NCBI RefSeq assembly: GCF_024758505.1
Contig: NZ_CP077970.1
Location: forward strand, 7,006,001-7,070,000
Length of the DNA: 64,000 nt
Reading direction: 5' to 3'
DNA from: Bradyrhizobium arachidis
GTDB lineage: Bacteria; Pseudomonadota; Alphaproteobacteria; Rhizobiales; Xanthobacteraceae
The notes beneath the pieces are model-generated. The model was not told the origin of the DNA, did no database searches, and was given only the letters and a program-made list of their open reading frames with translations. The translations under genes were made by a program, and so were the position numbers. Shown one piece after another: positions 54,512 through 63,732 of this stretch. How positions within the stretch are numbered: the first letter of the stretch is position 1; each line of letters opens with the position of its first letter.

Positions 54512-55114
54512 TCAGATCTCTACATTCTCGCGGTAAGCGGTCACCCAGCCCCAGGCACCTGAGCCGTAACCGCGCTTTAGGACCCGCTCCTTATAGATTT
54601 GCGCGATGATCTCGCCGTCGCCGGCCAGCAACGACTTTGTGGAGCACATCTCCGCACACAGCGGTAATTTGCCTTCGCCGAATCGATTGGAGCCGTACTT
54701 TTCGAACTCTGCCGCGCTGCCCGGCTCTTCGCTACCACCACCGCCTGCGCAGTAAGTGCATTTATCCATCTTTCCGCGTGAACCGAAATTACCGACCTTT
54801 GGATACTGCGGAGCACCAAATGGGCAAGCGTAGAAACAGTAGCCGCAGCCGATGCACAGATCCTTCGAATGCAGTACGATGCCATCGTCCGTCGAATAGA
54901 TGCAGTTGACGGGGCAGACGGAAGCGCACGGTGCGTCAGTGCAATGCATGCAGGCCATCGAGACGGAACGTTCGCCGGGCTTACCGTCATTGATGGTAAC
55001 GACACGTCGGCGGTTGATTCCCCAAGGTACTTCATTCTCGTTCTTGCAAGCGGTGACGCAGGCATTGCACTCAATGCAACGGTCAGCGTCGCAAAGGAAT
55101 TTCATACGCGCCAT
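54512..55114 (-). CDS. fdhB: Formate dehydrogenase beta subunit, four 4Fe-4S clusters
   Basis: The 200-residue electron-transfer subunit has four cysteine groups: CDADRCIECNACVTACKNEN, CMHCTDAPCASVCPVNC, CIGCGYCFYACPFGAPQYP and CTYCAGGGG with a later CAEMC. It bridges the alpha subunit and cytochrome b. It lacks the C-terminal membrane helix of E. coli FdnH, as usual for the alphaproteobacterial type. It lies 12 bases behind fdhA. Confidence 0.95.
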   Translation of the reverse strand: MARMKFLCDADRCIECNACVTACKNENEVPWGINRRRVVTINDGKPGERSVSMACMHCTDAPCASVCPVNCIYSTDDGIVLHSKDLCIGCGYCFYACPFGAPQYPKVGNFGSRGKMDKCTYCAGGGGSEEPGSAAEFEKYGSNRFGEGKLPLCAEMCSTKSLLAGDGEIIAQIYKERVLKRGYGSGAWGWVTAYRENVEI

Positions 55115-55126
55115 AGTGCTAATTCC

Positions 55127-58084
55127 CTACGCAGCTCTGATTTGACAAAGGGTGGCCTTGGGCTCCTGCATGCCCGTCGCCGGATCGTATCCGTAGGTCG
55201 TAAGCGTATTTGCGCTTTCGCCAAGGACGAAAGGATCCGCACCTTGCGGATATTTCGCGCGCAGGTCCCTGCCTTCGAACCAGCCGGCGAAATGATATGG
55301 CATCCACGCGACACCCTTGCCGACCCTTTCGGTCACGAGTGCTTTCATGCGGGTTTTCGCGCGGCTTTCAGCTCCGGTCACCCACACCCATCCGCCATCC
55401 TTGATTCCCCGAACGGTCGCATCCGCAGGATTGATCTCCACAAACATCTCCTGCTTCAACTCGGCGAGCCACTTGTTGGACCGCGTCTCCTCACCGCCGC
55501 CCTCATATTCGACAAGCCGCCCTGAACTGAGGATCAGCGGAAACTGTTCGGCGACAGCCCTGTCGACGGCAGACTTCTGCACCGTGAAACCGATGTTGGG
55601 CACACGGAACTGTTTGGCATCCGGCAGCGTCGGATAATCCGCAACGAGATCTGGACGGGGGGTATAGATTGGTTCGCGGTGCACTGGAATCGGGTCAGGC
55701 AAATTCCAGGCGATCATGCGCGCCTTGCCATTGCCGTAAGGGGAACAGCCATGCTCGATCGCAACGCGTTGAATTCCACCGGAAAGATCCAGCGACCACG
55801 ATACCGTGTCGGGATTGGCGGGGTTCACACGCCGGATCATATCCATTTCCCGCGGCGTGAGGTCCTTGTCCCAACCGAGCTTCTTCAGTACGGCCAGGGT
55901 AAATTCCGGATAACCGTCCCTGATTTCAGAACCGACTGAATAGGAGCCCTCAGCCAGCAGATTGTCGTGCTCTTCTTTCTCGACTTCCTGCCCGTTCTCC
56001 ATCACCTTGCGCTTGACGATGCGTTCGACACCGAACCGGGCGCGGAAGGTACCGCCGCCCTCTTTAACCGGCAGATTGGTGTTGTAAAGGATGGGCGTCC
56101 CCGGGTGCTTGAACTCGGGCGTTCCCCAGCACGGCCACGGTAGGCCGTAATAGTCTCCGCCTACCTCCGGGTCGTCCTTCGGCGCTCGCATGGTGACCAG
56201 ATCGAACTTGGCCTGATTCTTCATGTGAGCCTTGAGGCGCTCCGGCGACTGGCCGCAATAGCCGGTGGACCAGCCGCCGCGGTTGATCTCGCGCAGGATG
56301 TCCTCCGCCGATACCGCCCCGTTCTCGACCTTGATGTTCTTGAACATCCGGTCGGCGAAGCCGAACTTGCGGGCGAGCATGTACATCGTGTCGTAGTCGT
56401 TCTTCGATTCGAACACCGGGTCCACGATCTTTTCGCCCCATTGCAGCGAGCGATTTGAGGCGGTCCGCGACCCATCCATCTCGAAGCTGGTGCAGGCCGG
56501 CAGGAGATAGATGCCGTCCTTGCGTTCCGAGAGCACCGACCAGGCCGTCGGATAAGGATCGCACACGACCAGCAGTTCGAGCTTTTCGATCCCTCGTTTG
56601 GCTTCCGGCATTCGGGTGATCGTGTTGACGCCATGCCCCATGACGAACATCGCCTGCACGTTGTCCGGCTGCGTCACCTGATCCTTCGGCAGCAAAGTCG
56701 CGTCGAACCAGCGCGTGCTTGTGATTCCCGGGGCTTCCATCAGCGTCTTGCTCGGGAACCGTGAAGCGATCCAGTCGTAGTCCACCTCCCATACCCGGCA
56801 CCAATGCTTCCAGGCCTCCTGGGTGAGGCCGTAGTAAAGCGGCAACGTTGTCACATCGAGACCGAGATCGGTGGCGCCCTGCACATTTGTATGGCCGCGG
56901 AAAATATTCGCGCCGTCTCCGGGATGTCCGACGTTGCCGGTCGCCAGCAGCAGAATGCAACTGGCGCGAACGTTGGCTGTACCCGTCGTGAACTGCGTTT
57001 GCCCCATCGCCCAAATCAGTGTCGCAGGCTTTTGCTTGGCGAATATCTCGGCAACGTGCCTAACTTGTGCTTCGGGCAAGCCGGTTACGCGCTCAACTTC
57101 CTCAGGTGTCCACTTGGCGACCTCTTTGCGGATTTCGTCGACGCCGTAAACACGCTGGCTGAGAAATTCCTTGTCCTCCCAGCCATTCTGGAAAATGTGC
57201 CAAAGCATGCCGTAGATCGTAGCGATGTGGGTGCCGGGGCGCACGCGAACGTACTCAGTCGCGTGTGCGGCCGTCCGTGTCATGCGCGGATCGATGACGA
57301 TCATATTGGCGCGGTTTAATTCCTTCCCTTCGAGAATATGTTGGAGCGAAACCGGATGCGCCTCCGCAGGATTGCCGCCCATGATCAATATGGTCTTGGC
57401 ATTGCGGATATCGTTGTAGCTGTTGGTCATTGCGCCATAGCCCCAGGTATTGGCTACGCCGGTGACTGTGGTGGAATGACAGATACGCGCCTGGTGGTCG
57501 GAATTGTTGGTTCCCCAGAAAGCCGCAAGTTTGCGGTTTAGATAGGCCGCCTCGTTGGTGAACTTGGCCGATCCAAGCCAGTACACCGAGTCCGGTCCGG
57601 ACTTTTCGCGAATCTGAAGAAGTTTGTCGCCGATCTCGTCGATAGCTTTTTCCCAGGATAAGCGTGTCCATTTGCCGTCCACAAGCTTGACGGGGTAACG
57701 CAGCCGACGCTGGCCCAGCACGTCGTCACGAACCGCGGCGCCTTTGCAGCAATGCGATCCGCGGTTAATCGGACTGTCATAGTCGGGCTCCTGCCCGATC
57801 CATACGCCGTTGGCGACTTTCGCAATGACCGAACAGCCAACCGAGCAATGTGTACAAAAATTCTTGCGTGTCGTAACCGCAGCGCCCGCCGGCGCGGGCG
57901 GACCGGCTTCCGCCTTTCGGATACCGCTTAGCGGCAGGTCTCCAAGCACTGCGAGCGCCCCGACGGCAACACCGGAACGCCCAAGGAAAGTGCGGCGATC
58001 CAGGCCTGCGGCCGACCGCTCCGCTGACGACGACGCGAAAGACGTCCCTTCAATTCGAAGGCGCTCAGACTTCTTAAAGAGCAA
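55127..58084 (-). CDS. fdhA: Formate dehydrogenase alpha subunit, Mo/W-bis-MGD, Tat-exported
   Basis: The 985-residue catalytic subunit oxidises formate to CO2. A twin-arginine signal (RRTFLGRSGVAVGALAVLG) lies near residues 30-50. The [4Fe-4S] motif is CTHCSVGCSVIAKV with a later CCKG. The metal-ligand position is cysteine in ARICHSTTVTG, not selenocysteine, followed by the histidine needed for catalysis. Pterin-binding segments (LIMGGNPAEAHPVSLQH, WAMGQTQFTTGTANV, MGHGVNTITRMPE) are in place. Arrangement with FdhX, FdhB and FdhC shows a periplasmic, quinone-linked enzyme. Fragments of a related gene are found inverted at 13482-13690. Confidence 0.96.
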   Translation of the reverse strand: MLFKKSERLRIEGTSFASSSAERSAAGLDRRTFLGRSGVAVGALAVLGDLPLSGIRKAEAGPPAPAGAAVTTRKNFCTHCSVGCSVIAKVANGVWIGQEPDYDSPINRGSHCCKGAAVRDDVLGQRRLRYPVKLVDGKWTRLSWEKAIDEIGDKLLQIREKSGPDSVYWLGSAKFTNEAAYLNRKLAAFWGTNNSDHQARICHSTTVTGVANTWGYGAMTNSYNDIRNAKTILIMGGNPAEAHPVSLQHILEGKELNRANMIVIDPRMTRTAAHATEYVRVRPGTHIATIYGMLWHIFQNGWEDKEFLSQRVYGVDEIRKEVAKWTPEEVERVTGLPEAQVRHVAEIFAKQKPATLIWAMGQTQFTTGTANVRASCILLLATGNVGHPGDGANIFRGHTNVQGATDLGLDVTTLPLYYGLTQEAWKHWCRVWEVDYDWIASRFPSKTLMEAPGITSTRWFDATLLPKDQVTQPDNVQAMFVMGHGVNTITRMPEAKRGIEKLELLVVCDPYPTAWSVLSERKDGIYLLPACTSFEMDGSRTASNRSLQWGEKIVDPVFESKNDYDTMYMLARKFGFADRMFKNIKVENGAVSAEDILREINRGGWSTGYCGQSPERLKAHMKNQAKFDLVTMRAPKDDPEVGGDYYGLPWPCWGTPEFKHPGTPILYNTNLPVKEGGGTFRARFGVERIVKRKVMENGQEVEKEEHDNLLAEGSYSVGSEIRDGYPEFTLAVLKKLGWDKDLTPREMDMIRRVNPANPDTVSWSLDLSGGIQRVAIEHGCSPYGNGKARMIAWNLPDPIPVHREPIYTPRPDLVADYPTLPDAKQFRVPNIGFTVQKSAVDRAVAEQFPLILSSGRLVEYEGGGEETRSNKWLAELKQEMFVEINPADATVRGIKDGGWVWVTGAESRAKTRMKALVTERVGKGVAWMPYHFAGWFEGRDLRAKYPQGADPFVLGESANTLTTYGYDPATGMQEPKATLCQIRAA

Positions 58085-58095
58085 GGAAGCCTCCG

Positions 58096-58305
58096 CTATC
58101 GGGCAGGAAAACTGTTGACGCGATAGAAATTGCGGACCTCCGCCGAGTTGGCTTGATAACGAGATCTGCGCTTGTTGGCGCTGCGGCTAGACTCGGTCGC
58201 TGGAGTATCAGGGCTTACTGTCCCGGTGGCCAATGCAGCGGTGGCCGCCACGGTGGCGCGAAATAGATCGCGTCTGACCATCGTCTTGAGGAACAGTCCG
58301 CGCAT
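58096..58305 (-). CDS. FdhX: small Tat-signal protein of formate dehydrogenase operon
   Basis: The 69-residue protein begins with a twin-arginine-like motif (MVRRDLFRATVAATAALATG) and ends RRSRYQANSAEVRNFYRVNS, the pattern of the TIGR02811 'formate dehydrogenase region TAT target' family. It always precedes fdhA and may aid export or assembly. It is the first gene of the operon, 11 bases before fdhA, so the promoter lies upstream of 58305. Confidence 0.9.
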   Translation of the reverse strand: MRGLFLKTMVRRDLFRATVAATAALATGTVSPDTPATESSRSANKRRSRYQANSAEVRNFYRVNSFPAR

Positions 58306-58452
58306 CCAGAACTCCTTTCTCGAGCTATGTGTGGAGCTTGCAGTAAGGACTCACTACCGTGTAGGGCCGGATCACGCGCTGTTTGCGGCGGGCCATTGCA
58401 GGTCCCGGAAGGGCAGCGCGCCTCAAGTCATCGCCCTCAACGTAGTCTCCTG

Positions 58453-58740
58453 CTAAAATTGATACGCTTCTTTGCATGGCGACAGCATGAAGCAATCTCC
58501 AGCAATCATCTTTCGAAAAAGGATGGTAATTGCAGAATCGAATGCTGACGAAGCGTTACGACGCATAGTCGCTGGAGGCCCTTGACAAGGCCGGCCTGCC
58601 GCCTGGTCGATCCGCGCCATCGCGGCCAGCGAAGCGACGGGATCCTCCAGTGTTGCCTCCGGAGACGCCGTCGTGGCGACTTCTCCGGCCGCCATCAAAA
58701 AGGCGCCCGGCAGCAAAGCGGCGACGAAGGTCCCTAACAT
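58453..58740 (-). CDS. Hypothetical exported small protein
   Basis: An AGGGG ribosome site precedes an ATG at 58740 and a signal-like stretch (TFVAALLPGAFLMAAGEVA). The remaining 70 residues (TLEDPVASLAAMARIDQAAG and onward) match nothing I know, and the end is rich in unrelated residues, so a decayed gene is possible. It lies about 150 bases upstream of FdhX on the same strand. Confidence 0.35.
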   Translation of the reverse strand: MLGTFVAALLPGAFLMAAGEVATTASPEATLEDPVASLAAMARIDQAAGRPCQGPPATMRRNASSAFDSAITILFRKMIAGDCFMLSPCKEAYQF

Positions 58741-58892
58741 GATAGTCCCCTGTTTCCACACCGAACTGAGGTTGCAGCACGGTCAAATCCCATGGGAGAC
58801 GATCTCTAAATGCGACCGTCGACGGAAATTCCGATCGTGAATATTATCCATTCCCAGCGAGCATCGCGACGGGCCTTGCGCAGCGGCCGGTG

Positions 58893-59030
58893 TCAGGATC
58901 GACTTCGCCTCGTTGCTGCCGCAGCGATGCGCGCCGCGACCGAGATCAAGCTGATAGCGGAGGCCAATTCGTTGTTGACGCGGTGGGAGAACTCCCTCAA
59001 CAGCAACGCTCCGCCGCGACGCCTTATCTT
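58893..59030 (-). pseudogene. HWE/HisKA_2 sensor kinase fragment
   Basis: The minus strand encodes LLREFSHRVNNELASAISLI, followed by SVAARIA, the H-box of HWE-type histidine kinases with the phospho-accepting histidine. Nothing of the ATP-binding domain follows, and a stop comes shortly after. It is one of several regulatory-gene fragments around 48-60 kb. Confidence 0.75.
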
Positions 59031-59480
59031 GGAGATTGGTCCATCGCATAGCCGATACCTGCCTCGCTGGTACACGGCACTTCTAGAGTACGACGACTAT
59101 CCGTATCGATATTCATGGCGAGTGACCGCGGTGCTGGCTCATTGGGGGTCCGGGACTAGGCTCCAGTTCGGCGGACCATGCTACTTACGCGGTCGATTTG
59201 AGCCGCTTCATAACCCTAGCAATGCTTCGGAAGACGGGTCTTTCCGGCACGACTGGGTGCTTACGGAACTGCACGGAGCGCGCACACGACCGGCCCTTCG
59301 CTTCGACCATGGCGACCGGAAGAAATCGCTGTTCTATGAGACAATGTTCTAAGCGAACGCGGTTGTTCCCGGCTTACATTTGCGCTGGACGAACCGAGAT
59401 TGCATTGCAATGTTGAGCGACTAAATTGCGCCAGCGAAATTGGCATGGGGCATGTTTCAAGCCGCCGGTCGCAGGTTGGA

Positions 59481-59735
59481 CCGCATCGACTTTCTAATGC
59501 ACAACCATCTGCAGGCCTTGCAAGGCTGTGGTTGCGGCAAGGCCAGCGCGATGCCGCGAGCGACATCCTCAGGCCCGTCTATGCTCGATTCAGTGAAGGC
59601 CTGAACAGCTCGCGAGTTGACGGCAGTCAGAGAATTGCTTGCCGAGCTCAACTCACAAGCTTCAGGTTCGGCTTCGATCAGTTGAGATATCTCGATCTTA
59701 AGAGAGCCTTGCTTTGGCCGATGGCTCGCGAATGA
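59481..59735 (+). pseudogene. Adenylate-cyclase/ATPase TPR fragments (plus strand)
   Basis: The plus-strand frame reads SAGLARLWLRQGQRDAASDI, LRPVYARFSEGLN, the C-terminal repeat of TPR-containing cyclase/ATPase regulators. It then reads FRFGFDQLRYLDLKRALLWP, which belongs to an earlier part of the same family. The order is reversed compared with intact proteins, so at least two rearrangements are visible. Confidence 0.65.
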
Positions 59736-59865
59736 TCGTGCGAGTTCGAAAAGCAGTTGCCGGCACGAAATACACACGGCATCCCGCCTGGCATACTCAA
59801 GACTGTCTTGAGGCTACCCTCCTCTTTGACAGGCTCGAAATCCCCTCCCCCGCAATCGAGCCACC

Positions 59866-59898
59866 GGGGCCGTCCAATTTGAAAGGACGGCCCCTTTT
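59866..59898 (+). terminator. Strong rho-independent terminator without an intact gene
   Basis: A perfect 10-bp stem GGGGCCGTCC / GGACGGCCCC with a 9-base loop is followed by TTTT on the plus strand. No complete plus-strand gene precedes it within about 1.5 kb, so its gene is probably lost. Confidence 0.75.
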
Positions 59899-59958
59899 CC
59901 TCATCAAGGTCGTTCGGCCTGCGCGGCGCTCTGTTCACGACCCCGCAATCCGCGACGA

Positions 59959-60180
59959 TCACACTCGGAGAGATCCCGACGCCGTGAGAATAAGTTTCGC
60001 AGCGCGCAAGCCTGCCGCTTCAAATCCCTCCGTGAACCTGTCGTACGTGGCTGAAAGCATGCGATAAGCATCCTGATTTCGTCCCTGCAATAACATCAGG
60101 CCCGCAAGGTCCGCCACAGCTCGCAACTGCCAGAATAGAGCGCCTTGATCCCGAGCAGACCAATTGCTTCGATAAAGCGT
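59959..60180 (-). pseudogene. Adenylate-cyclase/ATPase C-terminal fragment (minus strand)
   Basis: The minus strand encodes DQGALFWQLRAVADLAGLML, NQDAYRMLSATYDRFTEGFE and AAGLRAAKLIL, ending at the stop at 59959. This is the usual C-terminus of TPR-containing cyclase-type ATPases (compare the fragments at 49.4 and 59.5 kb). No N-terminal catalytic domain is present. Confidence 0.7.
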
Positions 60181-60358
60181 TCATTAGACAACAAGGCGTG
60201 CGGATCGGAAATACCAACCCATGCTGGTGGCTCAAAAGAAATCACTGTGATGCAGAATCGACAAGATGATGCTGAATGTAGCTTGGCGTACAAAATCGCA
60301 TAGATGGCGGAGAAAGTGTCAGTCAATCCCCATTTAAAGGTAAAGCACCAGATCTTCG

Positions 60359-60673
60359 CTGGGTCGCCGCGATCCGGGGCCGAAAATTCAAGAGCATCTC
60401 AGAGCAAAACTCATTTCGCCCGAAGATCGGCCTCGAATTGTATGGCACGATGTGAGCCGAGAGAGCATTAAAAGCCTAGTCGGGGCGTCCCTCGGAGTTG
60501 GGCTGACACTGGATGCTTCCCTCGGCACAAACTCTAAGGGCGTCGTTTGCAGGGAGATTCGAGAAGGTTCAGCCCGAATTGGGCTCTCGATCAACTGGCT
60601 AGAGGACAACGAAAACCGCGCGCTGGCAAATTTCTTGGGTCTGCTCAAGCGATGCTACCCGTCACCATTTTGA
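60359..60673 (+). pseudogene. LysR-type regulator, C-terminal fragment
   Basis: The frame encodes DPGPKIQEHLRAKL, HDVSRESIKSLVGASLGVGL, REIREGSARIGLS and DNENRALANFLGLLKRCYPS, the last third of the substrate-binding domain of a LysR regulator. The HTH and the first half are missing. Its 3' end overlaps the DUF2274 gene tail-to-tail. In intact alphaproteobacterial ICEs a convergent LysR gene commonly sits here, so the element backbone appears cut at about 60360 by the cargo region. Confidence 0.75.
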
Positions 60674-60894
60674 ATTTGTCTTCGCGCCCGTCTGAATGCC
60701 CGATCGGTCGCCATAAATCGCGTGAGCATCGGAGTAATGAGCGAATTCGGATCAATTGCGTGACCACCCTGCTTTTTCAGTAGTTCCGCGTAGGCAGCTA
60801 GGTCACGATGAACCGCTGCCGGCAATTTTATGGTCATGGTGACCGGCTTTTCTTGCTCTATGGCGCGTAGCTTCAGTTTGCTCATATGACTCAC
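60655..60894 (-). CDS. DUF2274 protein of the conjugation operon
   Basis: The 79-residue (76 from the internal ATG at 60885) protein has the pattern KLKLRAIEQEKPVTMTIKLP, then HRDLAAYAELL and LITPMLTRFMATDRAF, typical of DUF2274, found at the end of trb operons. A ribbon-helix-helix-like start suggests DNA binding. It overlaps trbI by four bases. Confidence 0.9.
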   Translation of the reverse strand: MSHMSKLKLRAIEQEKPVTMTIKLPAAVHRDLAAYAELLKKQGGHAIDPNSLITPMLTRFMATDRAFRRARRQIQNGDG

Positions 60895-62081
60895 CCTCGA
60901 TAGGGTTCTAGCACCAGATCACGATTGACTATCACCCGCACTGGGAAGCCCGGCCTAATTGTCAGTGTTGGCTGAATATTGAGATTTCTCCGAACGATCT
61001 GCTGTCCGCTTTGATTCAATGAATTCGCCGCGCTCAAGCGGAGCGCTTGAATGATGTCCGTGTTGCTGCCGGCATCCGCACCAGAGCCGAGTTCCGCTCC
61101 CACGCCAAGAATGGTCGAGAGGAGCGCGGCCTTGAATAGCTCGGCCCAGTGATTGTCGACCTCATCCTCGAGACCCGAATATCCGCCTGCATCAGCTCCC
61201 TGTTGACGTTCCAGCACGATGGAGCGACCGTTGGGCATGATCAGCCGTGTCCAGACCAACAGCACGCGCGATTGTCCGAATGCCACTTGGCTATCATAAA
61301 TGCCTATCAACCGTGCCCCCTGCGGCACTAACTTCGTGCGGCCAGTAGGAGAATCAAAAACCGCTTCGGTCACCTGCGCAGTAATTTGACCGGGGAGATC
61401 GGAGCGAATCCCCGTAATGAGGGCTGCAGGGATGATCGTTCCCGTCTGGATGACAAAGGGGGATGCTGGCCGTGAAAGCCTGTCAGGCGCGGTAGTCCGC
61501 CGATCGACCGGCGCGTTCACGAACAGAAGTTTGCGATCCTGGCCGTTCTGCGTGAAGGTCTCGTCAGAAGATGGCGCGACGTTTGTGGTCATTCCCTGAG
61601 ATGCAGCATGCGGCGACGAAACAACGCCGGTTGTCGAGGCAAATACTTTGCTGGTCCGCGCCGCCTCAGTCTCCTGGTTGGCACGCTGTTGTTCAGCATC
61701 CAGATCGATCGCCGTTGTTTGGTCTTTTGTTCCGAGGGGACGTCTCACGTCGCCCGGCAATGGTGCCCCGAGTCTAGGGACATCGCGGGGAATCCCGGCG
61801 TAGTCCTGTGGCAAGGTTGTCAGGCCATCTGCGACGTTGTGATGATCGGTGCTGTAGAGTTCGTCCGGCGTCGAACTTTGCGGGTGGTTGCTCCTCAGCG
61901 CCCACAGCAGTGGGCCAGCGATGAGCAGCAAAGCCATAGCGGTGCCGCCGGCGAGGACTTTTCGGGAAAGCCGCGTGACCCGTGGGCCGTCGGGGTGAAG
62001 GCGCAAAGACTGCGCTCGGTCTTCAGGTGACAGCTGACCCGATCCTGAACCGTTGCTCTCGTTTGGTGCATTGCCTGTCAC
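60891..62081 (-). CDS. trbI: Conjugal transfer protein TrbI (VirB10-like)
   Basis: This 396-residue protein spans the envelope as part of the type IV secretion core. It has a cytoplasmic N-terminus, one inner-membrane helix (about residues 48-65, TAMALLLIAGPLLWAL), a variable linker, and the C-terminal VirB10 domain: IPAALITGIRSDLPGQITAQ, TEAVFDSPTGRTKLVPQG, RLIGIYDSQVAFGQSRVLLV and a final TIRPGFPVRVIVNRDLVL. Overlaps on both sides show coupled translation. Confidence 0.95.
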   Translation of the reverse strand: MTGNAPNESNGSGSGQLSPEDRAQSLRLHPDGPRVTRLSRKVLAGGTAMALLLIAGPLLWALRSNHPQSSTPDELYSTDHHNVADGLTTLPQDYAGIPRDVPRLGAPLPGDVRRPLGTKDQTTAIDLDAEQQRANQETEAARTSKVFASTTGVVSSPHAASQGMTTNVAPSSDETFTQNGQDRKLLFVNAPVDRRTTAPDRLSRPASPFVIQTGTIIPAALITGIRSDLPGQITAQVTEAVFDSPTGRTKLVPQGARLIGIYDSQVAFGQSRVLLVWTRLIMPNGRSIVLERQQGADAGGYSGLEDEVDNHWAELFKAALLSTILGVGAELGSGADAGSNTDIIQALRLSAANSLNQSGQQIVRRNLNIQPTLTIRPGFPVRVIVNRDLVLEPYRG

Positions 62082-63052
62082 GACCGGCTCCCGTCGGCTC
62101 TCAAAATTCGTACCTTCTGCTGCTTCTCGCCGCCCAGCCGCAATTCCGCCGCGGCGAACAGACGATCGACGATGAGCACATTTCTGTAGGCGCGATAATT
62201 GACGAGCTCGGGCGTACCCTCCTGGCCGATGACGAACAATGGCGGCATTTCTCCCTGCCCGATCCCAGGCGAAAACTCGATATAGACCTTGCGACCGTCG
62301 TCATAGGCATTGACCGGCCGCCACGGCGGGTTGTCGCCGTCGATGGTGTAGCGATAGCGGCGTTGACCCATTTCCGGGATCACCGGCACTAGCGATAAGG
62401 CCTTCACGCGTCCGCTACGGTCTTCCGGATAAAACCAGGCAACCGACGGCATATATGGCTTTTCCTGAGACCGAAGTTCGATCAGGTAGGTCCGCCGATC
62501 GGTATTGACGACGAGGTTCGTTGCCATGGCGGGCCTGGTCGGCTTGACCATGATATGGACGCGCCTGCTATCGCCGTTGCCGCTTTCGGTGTCGCCGACG
62601 ATCCAACGCACGGTGTCACCGGCTGCAAGCGGACCTGATCCGATCAATTGCTCGCCTGGCTGGAGCGCGATATCCGTGATTTGCCCGGGTGCGGCATAGA
62701 CCTGATACAGCGCGCCCGGACTATACGGAAAGATTTGAACGGCATTGAAGTATCCTGCCCGCCGTGGTTCGACCCGCGCGGCGGTGTTGGCCGCCTCGAT
62801 CCGGGTCACGGGCTCCTTTTCTTCGGCGTCTCCTTTCTTCCCACCTTGGGCCGGGATCCAGGGTGGCGGAATATGCAGGGGACGTTCGCGATCGTCGGCA
62901 AGCGTCGGCAGGTCGGGAAGTAGCGGCACATTGTCATCGTAACTGATCTGCGGCGGCTTGAACGTTGTGCAGGCGGAAAGCGCTAGAGACCCGAGAAGCA
63001 TGATCGCCCCAACGGAACTGGCACGCTTGGGTTTGTTCGGTGGTGCAATCAT
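62078..63052 (-). CDS. trbG: Conjugal transfer protein TrbG (VirB9-like)
   Basis: The 324-residue protein begins with a lipoprotein-type signal (LGSLALSAC, lipid cysteine near residue 28). The VirB9 domain shows IQIFPYSPGALYQVYAAPGQ, ITDIALQPGEQL, VNTDRRTYLIELRS and VAWFYPEDR. It forms the outer-membrane complex with TrbI and TrbH-like partners. It overlaps trbF and trbI by four bases each. Confidence 0.95.
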   Translation of the reverse strand: MIAPPNKPKRASSVGAIMLLGSLALSACTTFKPPQISYDDNVPLLPDLPTLADDRERPLHIPPPWIPAQGGKKGDAEEKEPVTRIEAANTAARVEPRRAGYFNAVQIFPYSPGALYQVYAAPGQITDIALQPGEQLIGSGPLAAGDTVRWIVGDTESGNGDSRRVHIMVKPTRPAMATNLVVNTDRRTYLIELRSQEKPYMPSVAWFYPEDRSGRVKALSLVPVIPEMGQRRYRYTIDGDNPPWRPVNAYDDGRKVYIEFSPGIGQGEMPPLFVIGQEGTPELVNYRAYRNVLIVDRLFAAAELRLGGEKQQKVRILRADGSRS

Positions 63053-63732
63053 TGGCCGAGCTCCTTCGACCAGCTAATGGCATTGACGAACACACCGAGC
63101 GGGTTTTTGCGCAGCCGATCGACGTCGCGCGGCGTCTCGATGACGACCGTGAGAATCGCCGTCCAGCGCTCGGTGGCCGCAAGTTGCCCGTTCTCATAAC
63201 GGTGTTCGATCCAACCGATGCGAAAGCTTTCAGACGATGCACGGATGACGCTGGAGACGTCGACCGAGATTTGCGTGGTGCCTACTTTGGCGAACGGATC
63301 GTTGTTGCGCGCGTAATCGTTCAGCGCTGCGGCGCCGCGATCCGTTGTGAAGTCGTACGCCCGCAGCCAGTTTTGGCGCACTACGATGGCATCCGCAGGT
63401 AATCCCCGGACGTCTTCAATGAATCGCGCGAGATGAAACGCGATCTGCGGATCGGACGGCTGATAGAAGGGACTCGCTGGGGTGACTGCCTGGGCCTGAC
63501 CGAGATGGTCCACTTGCACCACCCACGGTGTGATGGTGCCCTGGGCAGACTGCCAAAGGAGGCCTGCAGCGAGTCCGCCGGACTGCAACAGACATCCGAA
63601 CGCCATCAGCCGCCAATTCCTGGCCTGGACGCGTGCGGAACCAATACGGTCGTCCCAAACCTGCGCTGCCTTCTGGTAAGGCGTCACGGGCTGTGGCGTA
63701 CGGCCGTAATGCACGGATGGTCTTTTGAACAT
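63049..63732 (-). CDS. trbF: Conjugal transfer protein TrbF (VirB8-like)
   Basis: The 227-residue inner-membrane protein has a short cytoplasmic start (YQKAAQVWDDRIGSARVQA), one helix (MAFGCLLQSGGLAAGLLW) and a periplasmic VirB8-type domain ending YDFTTDRGAAALNDYARNND and VSSVIRASSESFRIGWIEH. It lies directly behind trbL. Confidence 0.95.
   Translation of the reverse strand: MFKRPSVHYGRTPQPVTPYQKAAQVWDDRIGSARVQARNWRLMAFGCLLQSGGLAAGLLWQSAQGTITPWVVQVDHLGQAQAVTPASPFYQPSDPQIAFHLARFIEDVRGLPADAIVVRQNWLRAYDFTTDRGAAALNDYARNNDPFAKVGTTQISVDVSSVIRASSESFRIGWIEHRYENGQLAATERWTAILTVVIETPRDVDRLRKNPLGVFVNAISWSKELGQ

Noticed and set aside
56064..57014. Alternative minus-strand frame within fdhA
   Set aside because: Same strand but other phase; rich in R, G and H without motifs, while fdhA is intact.
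55127..58084. Selenocysteine in FdhA
   Set aside because: The metal-ligand position is encoded by a normal cysteine codon and no in-frame TGA is present.
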